Shown here in pieces: positions 1 through 5,407 of a stretch of DNA of 5,518 nucleotides. Position numbers and translations under genes: made by a program. Source of the DNA: Candidatus Izemoplasma sp. (GTDB lineage Bacteria > Bacillota_I > Bacilli_A > Izemoplasmatales > Izemoplasmataceae). Location: contig SLFZ01000072.1 of NCBI GenBank assembly GCA_007123975.1, positions 1 through 5,518 on the forward strand, in the 5' to 3' direction. The notes beneath the pieces are model-generated. The model did no database searches and was not told the origin of the DNA. It was given only the letters and a program-made list of their open reading frames with translations. The number at the start of each line of letters is the position of its first letter. Position 1 is the first letter of the stretch.

Positions 1-540
1 ACCAAAACATTTGGGTATTTCTTAATGATTCGCGGCGACGAAAAATACATCATGGCCGACTGCGCCATCAACCCGGACCCCGACGCCAAAGCCTTGGCCG
101 AGTTCGCCGTTGAATCGGGCAAGGCCGCCAAAGTTTTTGGCATCGACCCGAAAGTCGCGCTTTTGTCGTTTTCCACGAACGGAAGCGCCCTAACCGACGA
201 GACCGAAAAAGTTCGCAAGGCCGTGAAAATCGCGAAAAAGTCAGAGATGGATTTCCCGATTGACGGGGAAATGCAGTTTGACGCCGCCTTTGTTAAAAGC
301 GTCGGTGAGAAGAAATTTAAAGACAGCAGCGTGGCCGGGCAGGCGAATGTGTTCATCTTCCCGGATCTAAACAGCGGAAACATCGGCTACAAAATTGCCC
401 AACGCCTCGGCAACTTCGACGCCATCGGGCCGGTTTTAGCCGGGCTTAACCAACCCGTCAACGACCTCTCCCGCGGCTGTAGCGCCGAAGACGCATACAA
501 CCTCGCCATCATCACCGCGGCGCAGGCGATTCAAGATTAA
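1..540 (+). CDS. pta: Phosphate acetyltransferase, C-terminal part (5' end outside window)
   Basis: Pta interconverts acetyl-CoA plus phosphate and acetyl phosphate plus CoA in the cytoplasm, the first step of acetate/ATP production with acetate kinase. The frame is open from base 1, giving 179 residues before TAA. The Pta family is usually about 320-330 residues, so roughly the first 150 are missing. Visible family blocks are ADCAINPDPDA near the start, LSFSTNGSA, DGEMQFDAA, NVFIFPDLNSGNIGYK and GPVLAGLNQPVNDLSRGCS close to the C-terminus. These are the substrate-binding and most conserved stretches of the PTA/PTB family, and the PVNDLSRG block favours Pta over phosphate butyryltransferase. 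The ATG at base 25 is internal, because conserved-looking sequence continues upstream to the window edge. A terminator overlaps the stop codon, so this gene ends its own transcript. No defect is visible in the part shown. Confidence 0.95.
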   Translation, partial: TKTFGYFLMIRGDEKYIMADCAINPDPDAKALAEFAVESGKAAKVFGIDPKVALLSFSTNGSALTDETEKVRKAVKIAKKSEMDFPIDGEMQFDAAFVKSVGEKKFKDSSVAGQANVFIFPDLNSGNIGYKIAQRLGNFDAIGPVLAGLNQPVNDLSRGCSAEDAYNLAIITAAQAIQD

Positions 541-559
541 AGCTCTTGTGAGCTTTTTT
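539..559 (+). terminator. Intrinsic terminator of pta
   Basis: A 7-bp perfect stem AAAGCTC (539-545) / GAGCTTT (550-556) has a 4-base TTGT loop and a T run to 559. The hairpin begins inside the pta stop codon. The stem is short and partly A-T, so termination may be incomplete. The loop also carries the likely -35 element of the next promoter. Confidence 0.7.
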
Positions 560-575
560 CTTTGTGTGCTATAAT
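546..575 (+). promoter_or_regulatory. Sigma-A type promoter for the dgk-like/rnmV/rsmA unit
   Basis: There is an exact -10 TATAAT at 570-575 with an extended TGC at 567-569, and a partial -35 TTGTGA at 546-551 (spacer 18). Transcription would start near base 582, giving a leader of about 20 bases before the GTG start at 604. The -35 lies inside the pta terminator hairpin. The 13 bases TGTGTGCTATAAT recur exactly at the spoVG promoter. Confidence 0.75.
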
Positions 576-603
576 AAGGGCCACACAGAAGCGTGGTGAT
601 ACC

Positions 604-1512
604 GTGAAACGATGCTGGGTCATTTATAACCCGATGAGCGGGCGTAAAAAGTTCAAAACCAAAATAGGCAAAGTCAAAGCCACCGTGGAGTCCCTTGGCT
701 ACGAAGTGTCGGTGAAACCGACCAAACGCGCAAGGCACGCCACGGAAATTGTCAAGGAAGCATGTTATGAGAAAATCGACATGCTTTTAATCAGTGGCGG
801 CGACGGCACGATGAACGAATGCGTCAACGGCCTCGCCGCAAGCCAACATAAACCAAAAATCGCCTACATCCCCTCAGGCACTGCCTGCGACATCGCCAAG
901 ACGCTTGGCATCCCGAAAAACATCGACAAAGCCTTAAAAATCATCAAAGACGACCACCACGTGATGATGGACATTGTGAAAGGGTCTCACGGGCATTTTG
1001 TTTACGTCACCGCCATCGGCAACTACGTCGACATATCCTACCTCACGGAATCACGCTTAAAACGCATTTTTGGTTACGGGGCATACCTGTTCACCGGCAT
1101 CCGCGAGTTTTTTACCATCCCGATGATTAAAACTGAAATCAACCACGACGAAGGAAGCCTTAAAGGCTACTTCTCGCTTATCATGGCCGTCAACTCGCGC
1201 CGCGTTGCGAGCTTTAACATCATCCGCGACCCGGTCTTAGACGACGGGAAGATCGACATCGTCGTCTATCGATATATCCCTTTGCTTAACAACCTCATCT
1301 ACCTTATTTCATTCTTTTTTGCGCCTAAAAAATTCCCGGCGATTACGCGCATTCAAACCGCCCGGGCAAAAATATACACCGAACACCACCACAAATGGAC
1401 GCTTGACGGCGAGGCGGCCAACGCCGGAAACCAAGAAATCGCCGTTGTCCCCAAGTTCTTAAACATTATCATCAACAAACGCAAAGCGGGAAGCTACTTC
1501 CCGAATCAATAG
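604..1512 (+). CDS. Diacylglycerol kinase / YegS-BmrU family lipid kinase
   Basis: The 302-residue protein belongs to the DAGK-catalytic lipid kinase family, which phosphorylates diacylglycerol or a related lipid with ATP at the membrane inner face. DgkB-type members recycle diacylglycerol into phosphatidic acid. Motifs in order: NPMSG (9-13), the ATP-binding GGDGT (65-69) followed by MNECVNG, PSGTACD (90-96), LDDGKID (212-218) and LDGE (267-270), with an aromatic/hydrophobic run YLISFFFAP at 233-241. Length matches the family (about 300). The family's usual GTxND is GTACD here, so the Asn is replaced by Cys at 95. The GTG start at 604 is chosen because GTGGTGAT (593-600) pairs well with the 16S tail, and because the in-frame TTG at 562 lies upstream of the predicted transcription start. 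The gene is first in a unit with rnmV, whose Shine-Dalgarno site overlaps its TAG. The exact lipid substrate cannot be read from sequence, so no symbol is given; dgkB is the closest candidate. Confidence 0.88.
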   Translation: MKRCWVIYNPMSGRKKFKTKIGKVKATVESLGYEVSVKPTKRARHATEIVKEACYEKIDMLLISGGDGTMNECVNGLAASQHKPKIAYIPSGTACDIAKTLGIPKNIDKALKIIKDDHHVMMDIVKGSHGHFVYVTAIGNYVDISYLTESRLKRIFGYGAYLFTGIREFFTIPMIKTEINHDEGSLKGYFSLIMAVNSRRVASFNIIRDPVLDDGKIDIVVYRYIPLLNNLIYLISFFFAPKKFPAITRIQTARAKIYTEHHHKWTLDGEAANAGNQEIAVVPKFLNIIINKRKAGSYFPNQ

Positions 1513-1516
1513 GAGG
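1511..1516 (+). promoter_or_regulatory. Shine-Dalgarno site of rnmV overlapping the upstream stop codon
   Basis: AGGAGG begins inside the TAG stop (1510-1512) of the lipid kinase gene and lies four bases before ATG 1521. Ribosomes ending on the first gene would sit on the initiation site of the next, a layout consistent with coupled translation. Confidence 0.85.
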
Positions 1517-1520
1517 CACC

Positions 1521-2063
1521 ATGCCAGAGACGTTTAGCGAAGTCATTGTCGTTGAAGGAAACCGAGACGCGGCCAAAATCAGGGCCGTTTTTCCACGTGC
1601 CGATGTCCTCACAACCCAGGGTGCCGCCTTGGACGAAGAAACGCTGAAACGCCTCACGGCGCTGAATGCCTCCAGGGGGCTTATCTTGATGCTCGACCCT
1701 GACTTTCCCGGCGACAAAATCCGTCGGCGCATCAACGAAGCCGCCGGCCCAACGAAACATGTCTTCCTCCCCAAACACGCGTGCATTGATGCGCAAAAGG
1801 GCAAAGTCGGCATCGAACACGCGAACGATGCGACTGTGCGAGAGGCCTTGCTTGAGCACGTTTACCACACGGTTCAAGGCGAAACCGTCAGCGTAAATGA
1901 CATGAATAAACTCGGTTTATCGGGCACCAGCGGCGCCGCCATGCGGCGAAAAATCGTTGCCGACGCGTTTAACTTAGGCGTTGCCAACGCCAAGACGATG
2001 CGCAAGCGCCTCAACATGTTCGCCATCGACACACGCGCCATCAAGGCGGTGCTTTCCTCATGA
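1521..2063 (+). CDS. rnmV: Ribonuclease M5 (5S rRNA maturation)
   Basis: RNase M5 cleaves 5S rRNA precursor to its mature ends on ribosomal particles in low-GC Gram-positives. The 180-residue product is close to the B. subtilis enzyme (about 186). An N-terminal Toprim domain shows the catalytic Glu in VVEGNRD (10-16) and the DPDFPGDKIR block (59-68) with its metal-binding Asp pair, followed by FLPKH (82-86) and GIEHA (97-101). The C-terminal part (about 125-180) keeps the family pattern LGLSG...RKRLNMF. The start is ATG 1521, with AGGAGG (1511-1516) four bases upstream; that site overlaps the stop of the preceding kinase gene. The TGA stop overlaps the rsmA start as ATGA, suggesting translational coupling. 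DnaG or topoisomerase Toprim proteins are excluded by size and by the M5-specific blocks. Confidence 0.96.
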   Translation: MPETFSEVIVVEGNRDAAKIRAVFPRADVLTTQGAALDEETLKRLTALNASRGLILMLDPDFPGDKIRRRINEAAGPTKHVFLPKHACIDAQKGKVGIEHANDATVREALLEHVYHTVQGETVSVNDMNKLGLSGTSGAAMRRKIVADAFNLGVANAKTMRKRLNMFAIDTRAIKAVLSS

Positions 2064-2914
2064 GCCGCGCCAACCCAAAAACCGTCCAAGCCTTGCTTAA
2101 AGCCCACCGCATCGGCATTAAGAAAAAGTATGGACAAAACTTCCTTATCGACGACAACATCCTCACAAAAATCGTCGACGCCGCGGCGCTTGAGGCGAGT
2201 GACGTGGTCGTTGAAATCGGCCCTGGGCTCGGTGGCTTGACGGAGCATTTGATCAAGCGCTCGAGTCGCGTCATCGCCTACGAGATTGATAAACACCTGA
2301 TACCCACCTTAGAACAGCACTTTGCTGGACCGACGTTTCATCTGATACACGACGACGTCTTAAAACGCGACATCGACGAAGACATCAAGCAGTACGCAGG
2401 CGACGCCAACGATGTGATTGTGGTGGCGAATTTGCCGTATTACATCACCACACCGATTCTGATGCGGTGTTTGGAGTCGTCAAAACGCATCAAACGCATG
2501 GTCGTGATGATGCAGCACGAGGTCGCGCGTCGTATCACCGCGATGCCCGACACCAAAGATTATAACGCCCTATCGATCGCGGTGCAGTATCGGGCGAAGG
2601 CGACGTACCGCTTTAAGGTGCCGAAAAGCGTCTTTTTGCCGGCGCCCAACGTCGACAGCGCCGTCGTGCGCCTTGATTTTCATGATAAAACCCAACTGCC
2701 AGAGGACGAGGAAACCTTCTTCTTCGCCTTTGTGCGAGCGGCGTTTAAACAACGACGGAAAACGTTGCTGAACAATCTCACCGAATTCTTATCACATGAG
2801 AAGGCGGAGATTGCAGATATGCTGGATACACTTGGCATTGACGGATCACGTCGTGCTGAGACGCTCAGCATCGAGGATTTCATACGCCTCGCAGCACACT
2901 TTAAAAGCGCCTAG
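2060..2914 (+). CDS. rsmA: 16S rRNA (adenine-N6,N6) dimethyltransferase RsmA/KsgA
   Basis: RsmA dimethylates two adjacent adenines in the 3'-terminal helix of 16S rRNA using S-adenosylmethionine, a late small-subunit assembly checkpoint. Loss typically gives kasugamycin resistance. The 284-residue protein has all class motifs: KKYGQNFLID (22-31), SAM-binding EIGPGLGGLT (52-61), the acidic YEID (74-77), catalytic NLPYYIT (124-130), FLPAPNVDS (192-200), and a C-terminal RNA-binding part with FKQRRKTLLNNL (229-240) and RRAETLS (264-270). The KYGQNF and NLPYY motifs and the genomic partner rnmV favour RsmA over Erm-type 23S methylases, which are usually shorter and carried with regulatory leaders. 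ATG 2060 overlaps the rnmV stop by four bases. The upstream AAGGCGG (2043-2049) is only a moderate ribosome site, so coupling to rnmV translation is likely. A start other than 2060 is not needed to recover the conserved N-terminus. Confidence 0.97.
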   Translation: MSRANPKTVQALLKAHRIGIKKKYGQNFLIDDNILTKIVDAAALEASDVVVEIGPGLGGLTEHLIKRSSRVIAYEIDKHLIPTLEQHFAGPTFHLIHDDVLKRDIDEDIKQYAGDANDVIVVANLPYYITTPILMRCLESSKRIKRMVVMMQHEVARRITAMPDTKDYNALSIAVQYRAKATYRFKVPKSVFLPAPNVDSAVVRLDFHDKTQLPEDEETFFFAFVRAAFKQRRKTLLNNLTEFLSHEKAEIADMLDTLGIDGSRRAETLSIEDFIRLAAHFKSA

Positions 2915-2930
2915 GCGGTGCGATTATTTT
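2907..2930 (+). terminator. Possible weak intrinsic terminator after rsmA
   Basis: GCGCC (2907-2911) can pair with GGTGC (2917-2921) around a TAGGC loop, including one G-U pair, and is followed by GATTATTTT. The stem is only 5 bp and the T run is interrupted, so read-through into ispE is quite possible. Confidence 0.3.
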
Positions 2931-2951
2931 CTAGGGTTTCCTACCAAGCTA

Positions 2952-2960
2952 TGGTAAAAT
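2952..2960 (+). promoter_or_regulatory. Extended -10 promoter upstream of ispE
   Basis: TGG followed by TAAAAT (2955-2960) resembles an extended -10 element. I find no convincing -35 at 16-18 bases upstream. Transcription would start near 2967, just before the Shine-Dalgarno site. A 5-bp inverted repeat, TACCA (2942-2946) / TGGTA (2952-2956), overlaps the element. Confidence 0.5.
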
Positions 2961-2970
2961 ACATGTACAA

Positions 2971-2980
2971 GAGGAGGGGA
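2971..2980 (+). promoter_or_regulatory. Strong Shine-Dalgarno site of ispE
   Basis: GAGGAGGGGA lies four bases before ATG 2985. It is a near-complete match to the 16S rRNA tail and fixes the ispE start. Confidence 0.85.
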
Positions 2981-2984
2981 TTGC

Positions 2985-3827
2985 ATGGTAAAAGAAAAGG
3001 CCTACGCAAAACTCAATCTCTACCTCGATGTCTTGGGAAAGCGTCCCGATGGCTACCACAACATAGAAACCATCATGGCCCCAATCAACCTTTTTGACAC
3101 CTTGACGTTTAAGGCCACCGACGAGCCCGGCATTCGACTGCAGTCCGACATTGAAATCACCGAGAAGCCCGAGGAGAACCTCGTTTTTCAGGCGGCACAG
3201 CACCTCATTGACACCCACAACATCGAACAAGGCGTAGAGATTACCATTGAGAAAAATATCCCCGTAGCCGCAGGGTTAGCTGGCGGTTCGGCAGACTGCG
3301 CCGTGACGTTATTAGGACTTAATAAACTTTTTAAACTGAAAATTCCCGACGAGGAACTCGCCAAAATAGGAGAACAGTTCGGCGCCGACGTGCCCTACTG
3401 CATCTTCAACCGCGCCTGCATTGGCCGCGGCAAGGGCGACGAGCTCGTCTTTTTAAACCGCTCACTGAAATGGCCAGTTTTGATCGTCATCCCCGATTGG
3501 GCTGTGAGCACCCGCGAAATCTACCAATCGGTCGACATGAAAAAGGTCCCACGAAAGAAGATCACCACGATGTCGAACGCCATCTACAACCGCAACTATG
3601 AACTCATGGTGACCGAGTTATACAACGCGTTGGAGCCCTTCACCTTCGCCAAATTCCCGGAGGTAAAAGCCTTAAAAGAGGCCTTGCTTAAAGAGCCTGT
3701 CGACGGCGTTATTATGAGCGGGAGCGGCCCTACGATTGCGGTCTTCTCACGCGACAAGAAAGCGCTAGAAGCGGTGGCTGAAAAGTACCGAGAAAACCAT
3801 CGTGTCATTTTAACGAAAATAAAGTGA
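2985..3827 (+). CDS. ispE: 4-diphosphocytidyl-2-C-methyl-D-erythritol kinase IspE
   Basis: IspE is the ATP-dependent kinase of the MEP pathway to isoprenoid precursors (IPP/DMAPP), phosphorylating CDP-methylerythritol in the cytoplasm. The 280-residue GHMP-kinase fold has all three motifs. The N-terminal AKLNL contains the catalytic Lys (K9) and is followed by KRPDGYH (19-25). The ATP loop is IPVAAGLAGGSAD (92-104). GADVP (133-137) carries the catalytic Asp, D135, and the C-terminal glycine loop is MSGSGPT (244-250). Length fits the family (about 280-290). The ATP loop reads GGSADCAV where many homologues have GGSSDAAA; this is conservative. It ends in tandem stops TGA TAA (3825-3830). In Bacillus ispE is followed by purR and yabJ before spoVG, whereas here spoVG follows directly. 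It probably has its own weak promoter, possibly helped by read-through from rsmA. Confidence 0.97.
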   Translation: MVKEKAYAKLNLYLDVLGKRPDGYHNIETIMAPINLFDTLTFKATDEPGIRLQSDIEITEKPEENLVFQAAQHLIDTHNIEQGVEITIEKNIPVAAGLAGGSADCAVTLLGLNKLFKLKIPDEELAKIGEQFGADVPYCIFNRACIGRGKGDELVFLNRSLKWPVLIVIPDWAVSTREIYQSVDMKKVPRKKITTMSNAIYNRNYELMVTELYNALEPFTFAKFPEVKALKEALLKEPVDGVIMSGSGPTIAVFSRDKKALEAVAEKYRENHRVILTKIK

Positions 3828-3852
3828 TAAAGCCGTTTCAAGCGAAAATTGT

Positions 3853-3881
3853 TTGAAAAGGGTATGGATGTGTGCTATAAT
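3853..3881 (+). promoter_or_regulatory. Strong sigma-A type promoter of spoVG
   Basis: The -35 TTGAAA (3853-3858, 5 of 6 to TTGACA), a 17-base spacer and -10 TATAAT (3876-3881) with extended TGC (3873-3875) make a near-consensus vegetative promoter. The start would be near 3888, giving a leader of about 40 bases. An inverted repeat TTTCAA (3836-3841) / TTGAAA (3853-3858) overlaps the -35 and could be an operator or chance. No recognisable sigma-H pattern was seen, although Bacillus spoVG is known for sigma-H control. Confidence 0.85.
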
Positions 3882-3927
3882 TTTGGCATAACCGTGCTAT
3901 TGAACATAAACTGTGTGGGGTGGAATA

Positions 3928-4191
3928 ATGGAAATTACTGATGTGCGCATCAAGAAGTTCAACGGTGAGAACCGTCTGAAAGCGATCGCCGCCATCACCA
4001 TTGACGATTGCTTTGTCGTGCACGAACTGCGTGTCATCGACGGGAAGGACGGACTCTTCGTGGCGATGCCAAGCCGGAAGATGCCAAACGGGGAATTTAA
4101 AGACGTGGCGCATCCGATCAACCAAGAAACGCGGGACATGATCGAAGGCATTGTCATCGAAGCATATCATAAAATCGAAGATGAAGCGTAA
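3928..4191 (+). CDS. spoVG: SpoVG family RNA/DNA-binding regulator
   Basis: SpoVG is a small, conserved regulator in Bacillota and some other phyla. It is linked to septation and sporulation in Bacillus and to virulence or stress gene control in non-sporulating relatives, and several homologues bind nucleic acid. The 87-residue product carries the family core almost intact: MEITDVRI at the N-terminus, AIAAITIDDCFVVHELRVIDG (about 19-39), LFVAMPSRKMPNGEFKDVAHPIN (43-65), then a helix ending AYHKIEDEA. It lacks the longer acidic tail of the 97-residue B. subtilis protein. ATG 3928 is chosen because homologues begin MEVTDVR and GGGGTGGA (3917-3924) precedes it; the in-frame GTG at 3913 overlaps that ribosome site. 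It is a single-gene unit with its own strong promoter and terminator. Its presence does not by itself show that the organism sporulates. Confidence 0.96.
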   Translation: MEITDVRIKKFNGENRLKAIAAITIDDCFVVHELRVIDGKDGLFVAMPSRKMPNGEFKDVAHPINQETRDMIEGIVIEAYHKIEDEA

Positions 4192-4218
4192 CCTTTTTCG
4201 CGCATAAATACCGACCAT

Positions 4219-4256
4219 AAAATGCAACTTTTCTTTCAAGTTGCATTTTCTTTTTT
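4219..4256 (+). terminator. Strong intrinsic terminator of spoVG
   Basis: A perfect 12-bp stem AAAATGCAACTT (4219-4230) / AAGTTGCATTTT (4238-4249) with a 7-base loop is followed by C and six T. The A-rich left side also allows function as a terminator on the opposite strand, but nothing converges from the right. Confidence 0.93.
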
Positions 4257-4274
4257 GCCTAAGTTGCGTATAAT
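4246..4274 (+). promoter_or_regulatory. Promoter of prs, abutting the spoVG terminator
   Basis: There is an exact -10 TATAAT at 4269-4274, preceded by GCG. The best-spaced -35 (17-base spacer) is TTTTCT at 4246-4251, only a 3 of 6 match, and falls within the spoVG terminator. Transcription would start near 4281. Confidence 0.6.
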
Positions 4275-4300
4275 GGGATGTGTGGATTCACAGAACGGAT

Positions 4301-4306
4301 GGAGGA
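4301..4306 (+). promoter_or_regulatory. Shine-Dalgarno site deciding the prs start
   Basis: GGAGGA lies four bases before ATG 4311. Upstream in-frame ATGs at 4278 and 4299 are unlikely: the first precedes the predicted transcription start and the second overlaps this site. Confidence 0.85.
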
Positions 4307-4310
4307 AATC

Positions 4311-5294
4311 ATGGCGATTATTGAAGGGCACAAAATCAAGCTGTTTACGTTAAACGCCAACCGCGAGTTGGCGGAAGAAATATCGGAACACACCGGCATT
4401 CCCTTGAGCGAGTGTGAGGTCAAACGTTTCGCCGACGGCGAAATCGGCATCAACATCGAAGAAACCGTGCGGGGACACCACGTCTTCGTCGTGCAACCGA
4501 CGCAATCCCCGGTCAACGAGAACCTCATGGAACTCTTGATTATGATCGACGCGCTCAAGCGCGCGTCGGCCAAACACATCAACGTGGTCATGCCCTATTA
4601 CGGCTATTCCCGACAAGACCGCAAAGCCGCCTCGCGCCAACCGATTTCGGCAAAGTTGGTGGCGGACTTGCTGCAAACCGCAGGCGCCACGCGCGTGCTT
4701 GCGATGGATTTGCACGCCGGGCAAATCCAAGGCTTCTTTAACATCCCCATCGACAACTTTGTGGCGATGCCAATCCTCGTTGACTATTTCAACCATCTGC
4801 TTAAAGACGAAGACATCGTCATCGTCTCGCCCGACCACGGCGGCGCTGTGCGCGCCCGTGAGATGGGCAACGTCATGAACGCGCCAATCGCCATCATCGA
4901 TAAACGCCGTCCCCGTGCCAACGAAGTCGAGATCATGGGCATCGTCGGCGACGTCCAAAACCGCGTTGCGATCATCATCGACGACATCATCGACACCGCC
5001 GGCACCATCGGCTCAGCCGCGCTTGCCTTAAAAGCCGCCGGCGCCAAGGAAGTCTACGGCGCGTGTACGCACCCGGTGTTCAGCGGCCCAGCGATTGAGC
5101 GCATCAAGGAAAGCGCCATCAAAGAACTTGTCTGCACCAACACGATTTACTTACCAGAAGCAAAGCGCTGCGACAAGATCATACAACTCTCCATCGCTCC
5201 TCTCATGGCCCAAGGCATTTTAAACATTGTCAACGACAAACCCTTAAGCGGTCTCTTCAAGTACCAAGATAACCCCGTGAAACACCGCCATTAA
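4311..5294 (+). CDS. prs: Ribose-phosphate pyrophosphokinase (PRPP synthetase)
   Basis: Prs transfers pyrophosphate from ATP to ribose 5-phosphate, making PRPP for purine, pyrimidine, histidine, tryptophan and NAD synthesis in the cytoplasm. The 327-residue protein is class I by motif. It shows RFADGEIGINIEE (39-51), the PYYGYSRQDRK ATP-binding block (95-105) and metal/PRPP signature DLHAGQIQGFF (133-143). It also has the flexible loop SPDHGGAVRARE (173-184), KRRP (198-201) and the ribose-phosphate loop IDDIIDTAGT (223-232). B. subtilis Prs is about 317 residues; the extra length is mainly a C-terminal tail ending VKHRH. It follows spoVG directly, whereas Bacillus has glmU (gcaD) between them. 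It is a single-gene unit with its own promoter and terminator. The conserved order spoVG-prs supports the assignment. Confidence 0.98.
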   Translation: MAIIEGHKIKLFTLNANRELAEEISEHTGIPLSECEVKRFADGEIGINIEETVRGHHVFVVQPTQSPVNENLMELLIMIDALKRASAKHINVVMPYYGYSRQDRKAASRQPISAKLVADLLQTAGATRVLAMDLHAGQIQGFFNIPIDNFVAMPILVDYFNHLLKDEDIVIVSPDHGGAVRAREMGNVMNAPIAIIDKRRPRANEVEIMGIVGDVQNRVAIIIDDIIDTAGTIGSAALALKAAGAKEVYGACTHPVFSGPAIERIKESAIKELVCTNTIYLPEAKRCDKIIQLSIAPLMAQGILNIVNDKPLSGLFKYQDNPVKHRH

Positions 5295-5296
5295 AC

Positions 5297-5320
5297 AATG
5301 CGCCTTCGGGCGCATTTTTT
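5297..5320 (+). terminator. Intrinsic terminator of prs with UUCG tetraloop
   Basis: An 8-bp perfect GC-rich stem AATGCGCC (5297-5304) / GGCGCATT (5309-5316) closes a C(TTCG)G tetraloop, one of the most stable RNA loops, and runs into a T tract ending at 5320. It begins two bases after the prs stop codon. Confidence 0.94.
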
Positions 5321-5373
5321 ATGGAAATACGAGGGTTTTTCAGCACAAACCGAGCACGCCGTTAAATCGCCAC

Positions 5374-5401
5374 TTGACAACCCCTTGGCTTTTGGTATGA
5401 T
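5374..5401 (+). promoter_or_regulatory. Consensus-like promoter of the T-box-controlled transcript
   Basis: An exact -35 TTGACA (5374-5379), a 16-base spacer and -10 TATGAT (5396-5401) preceded by TGG (extended -10) give a strong vegetative promoter. Transcription would start near 5408, just before T-box Stem I. The stretch from the prs terminator to this promoter (5321-5373) shows nothing further. Confidence 0.85.
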
Positions 5402-5407
5402 TAAACT

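Noticed and set aside
562..603. Extended N-terminus of the lipid kinase from TTG 562
   Set aside because: This start lies within the -10 region, upstream of the likely transcription start, and would add residues before the family's normal N-terminus; GTG 604 has a good ribosome site.
1506..1877. Minus-strand open frames (1506-1877 and 1472-1813) opposite rnmV
   Set aside because: They overlap each other and a clear rnmV, have no family motif, and no ribosome site or promoter was seen for them.
1874..2296. Minus-strand open frame of 140 codons across the rnmV-rsmA junction
   Set aside because: It covers two genes with complete motif sets on the plus strand and encodes nothing recognisable.
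2908..2917. Perfect 10-base palindrome CGCCTAGGCG at the rsmA stop codon
   Set aside because: It has no loop as a hairpin and is short enough to occur by chance; no second copy was noticed in the window.
3836..3858. Inverted repeat after ispE as an intrinsic terminator
   Set aside because: The stem is 6 bp, A/T-rich and has an 11-base loop with no following T run; it fits better as part of the spoVG promoter region.
4350..4958. Long open frame on the minus strand (202 codons) opposite prs
   Set aside because: It is fully antisense to the well-supported prs gene, its translation is His/Asp/Val-rich without any recognisable domain, and it arises from the codon bias of prs.
5321..5365. Small open frame starting ATG 5321
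   Set aside because: It has only 14 codons, no ribosome binding site, and starts directly at the end of the prs terminator T tract.
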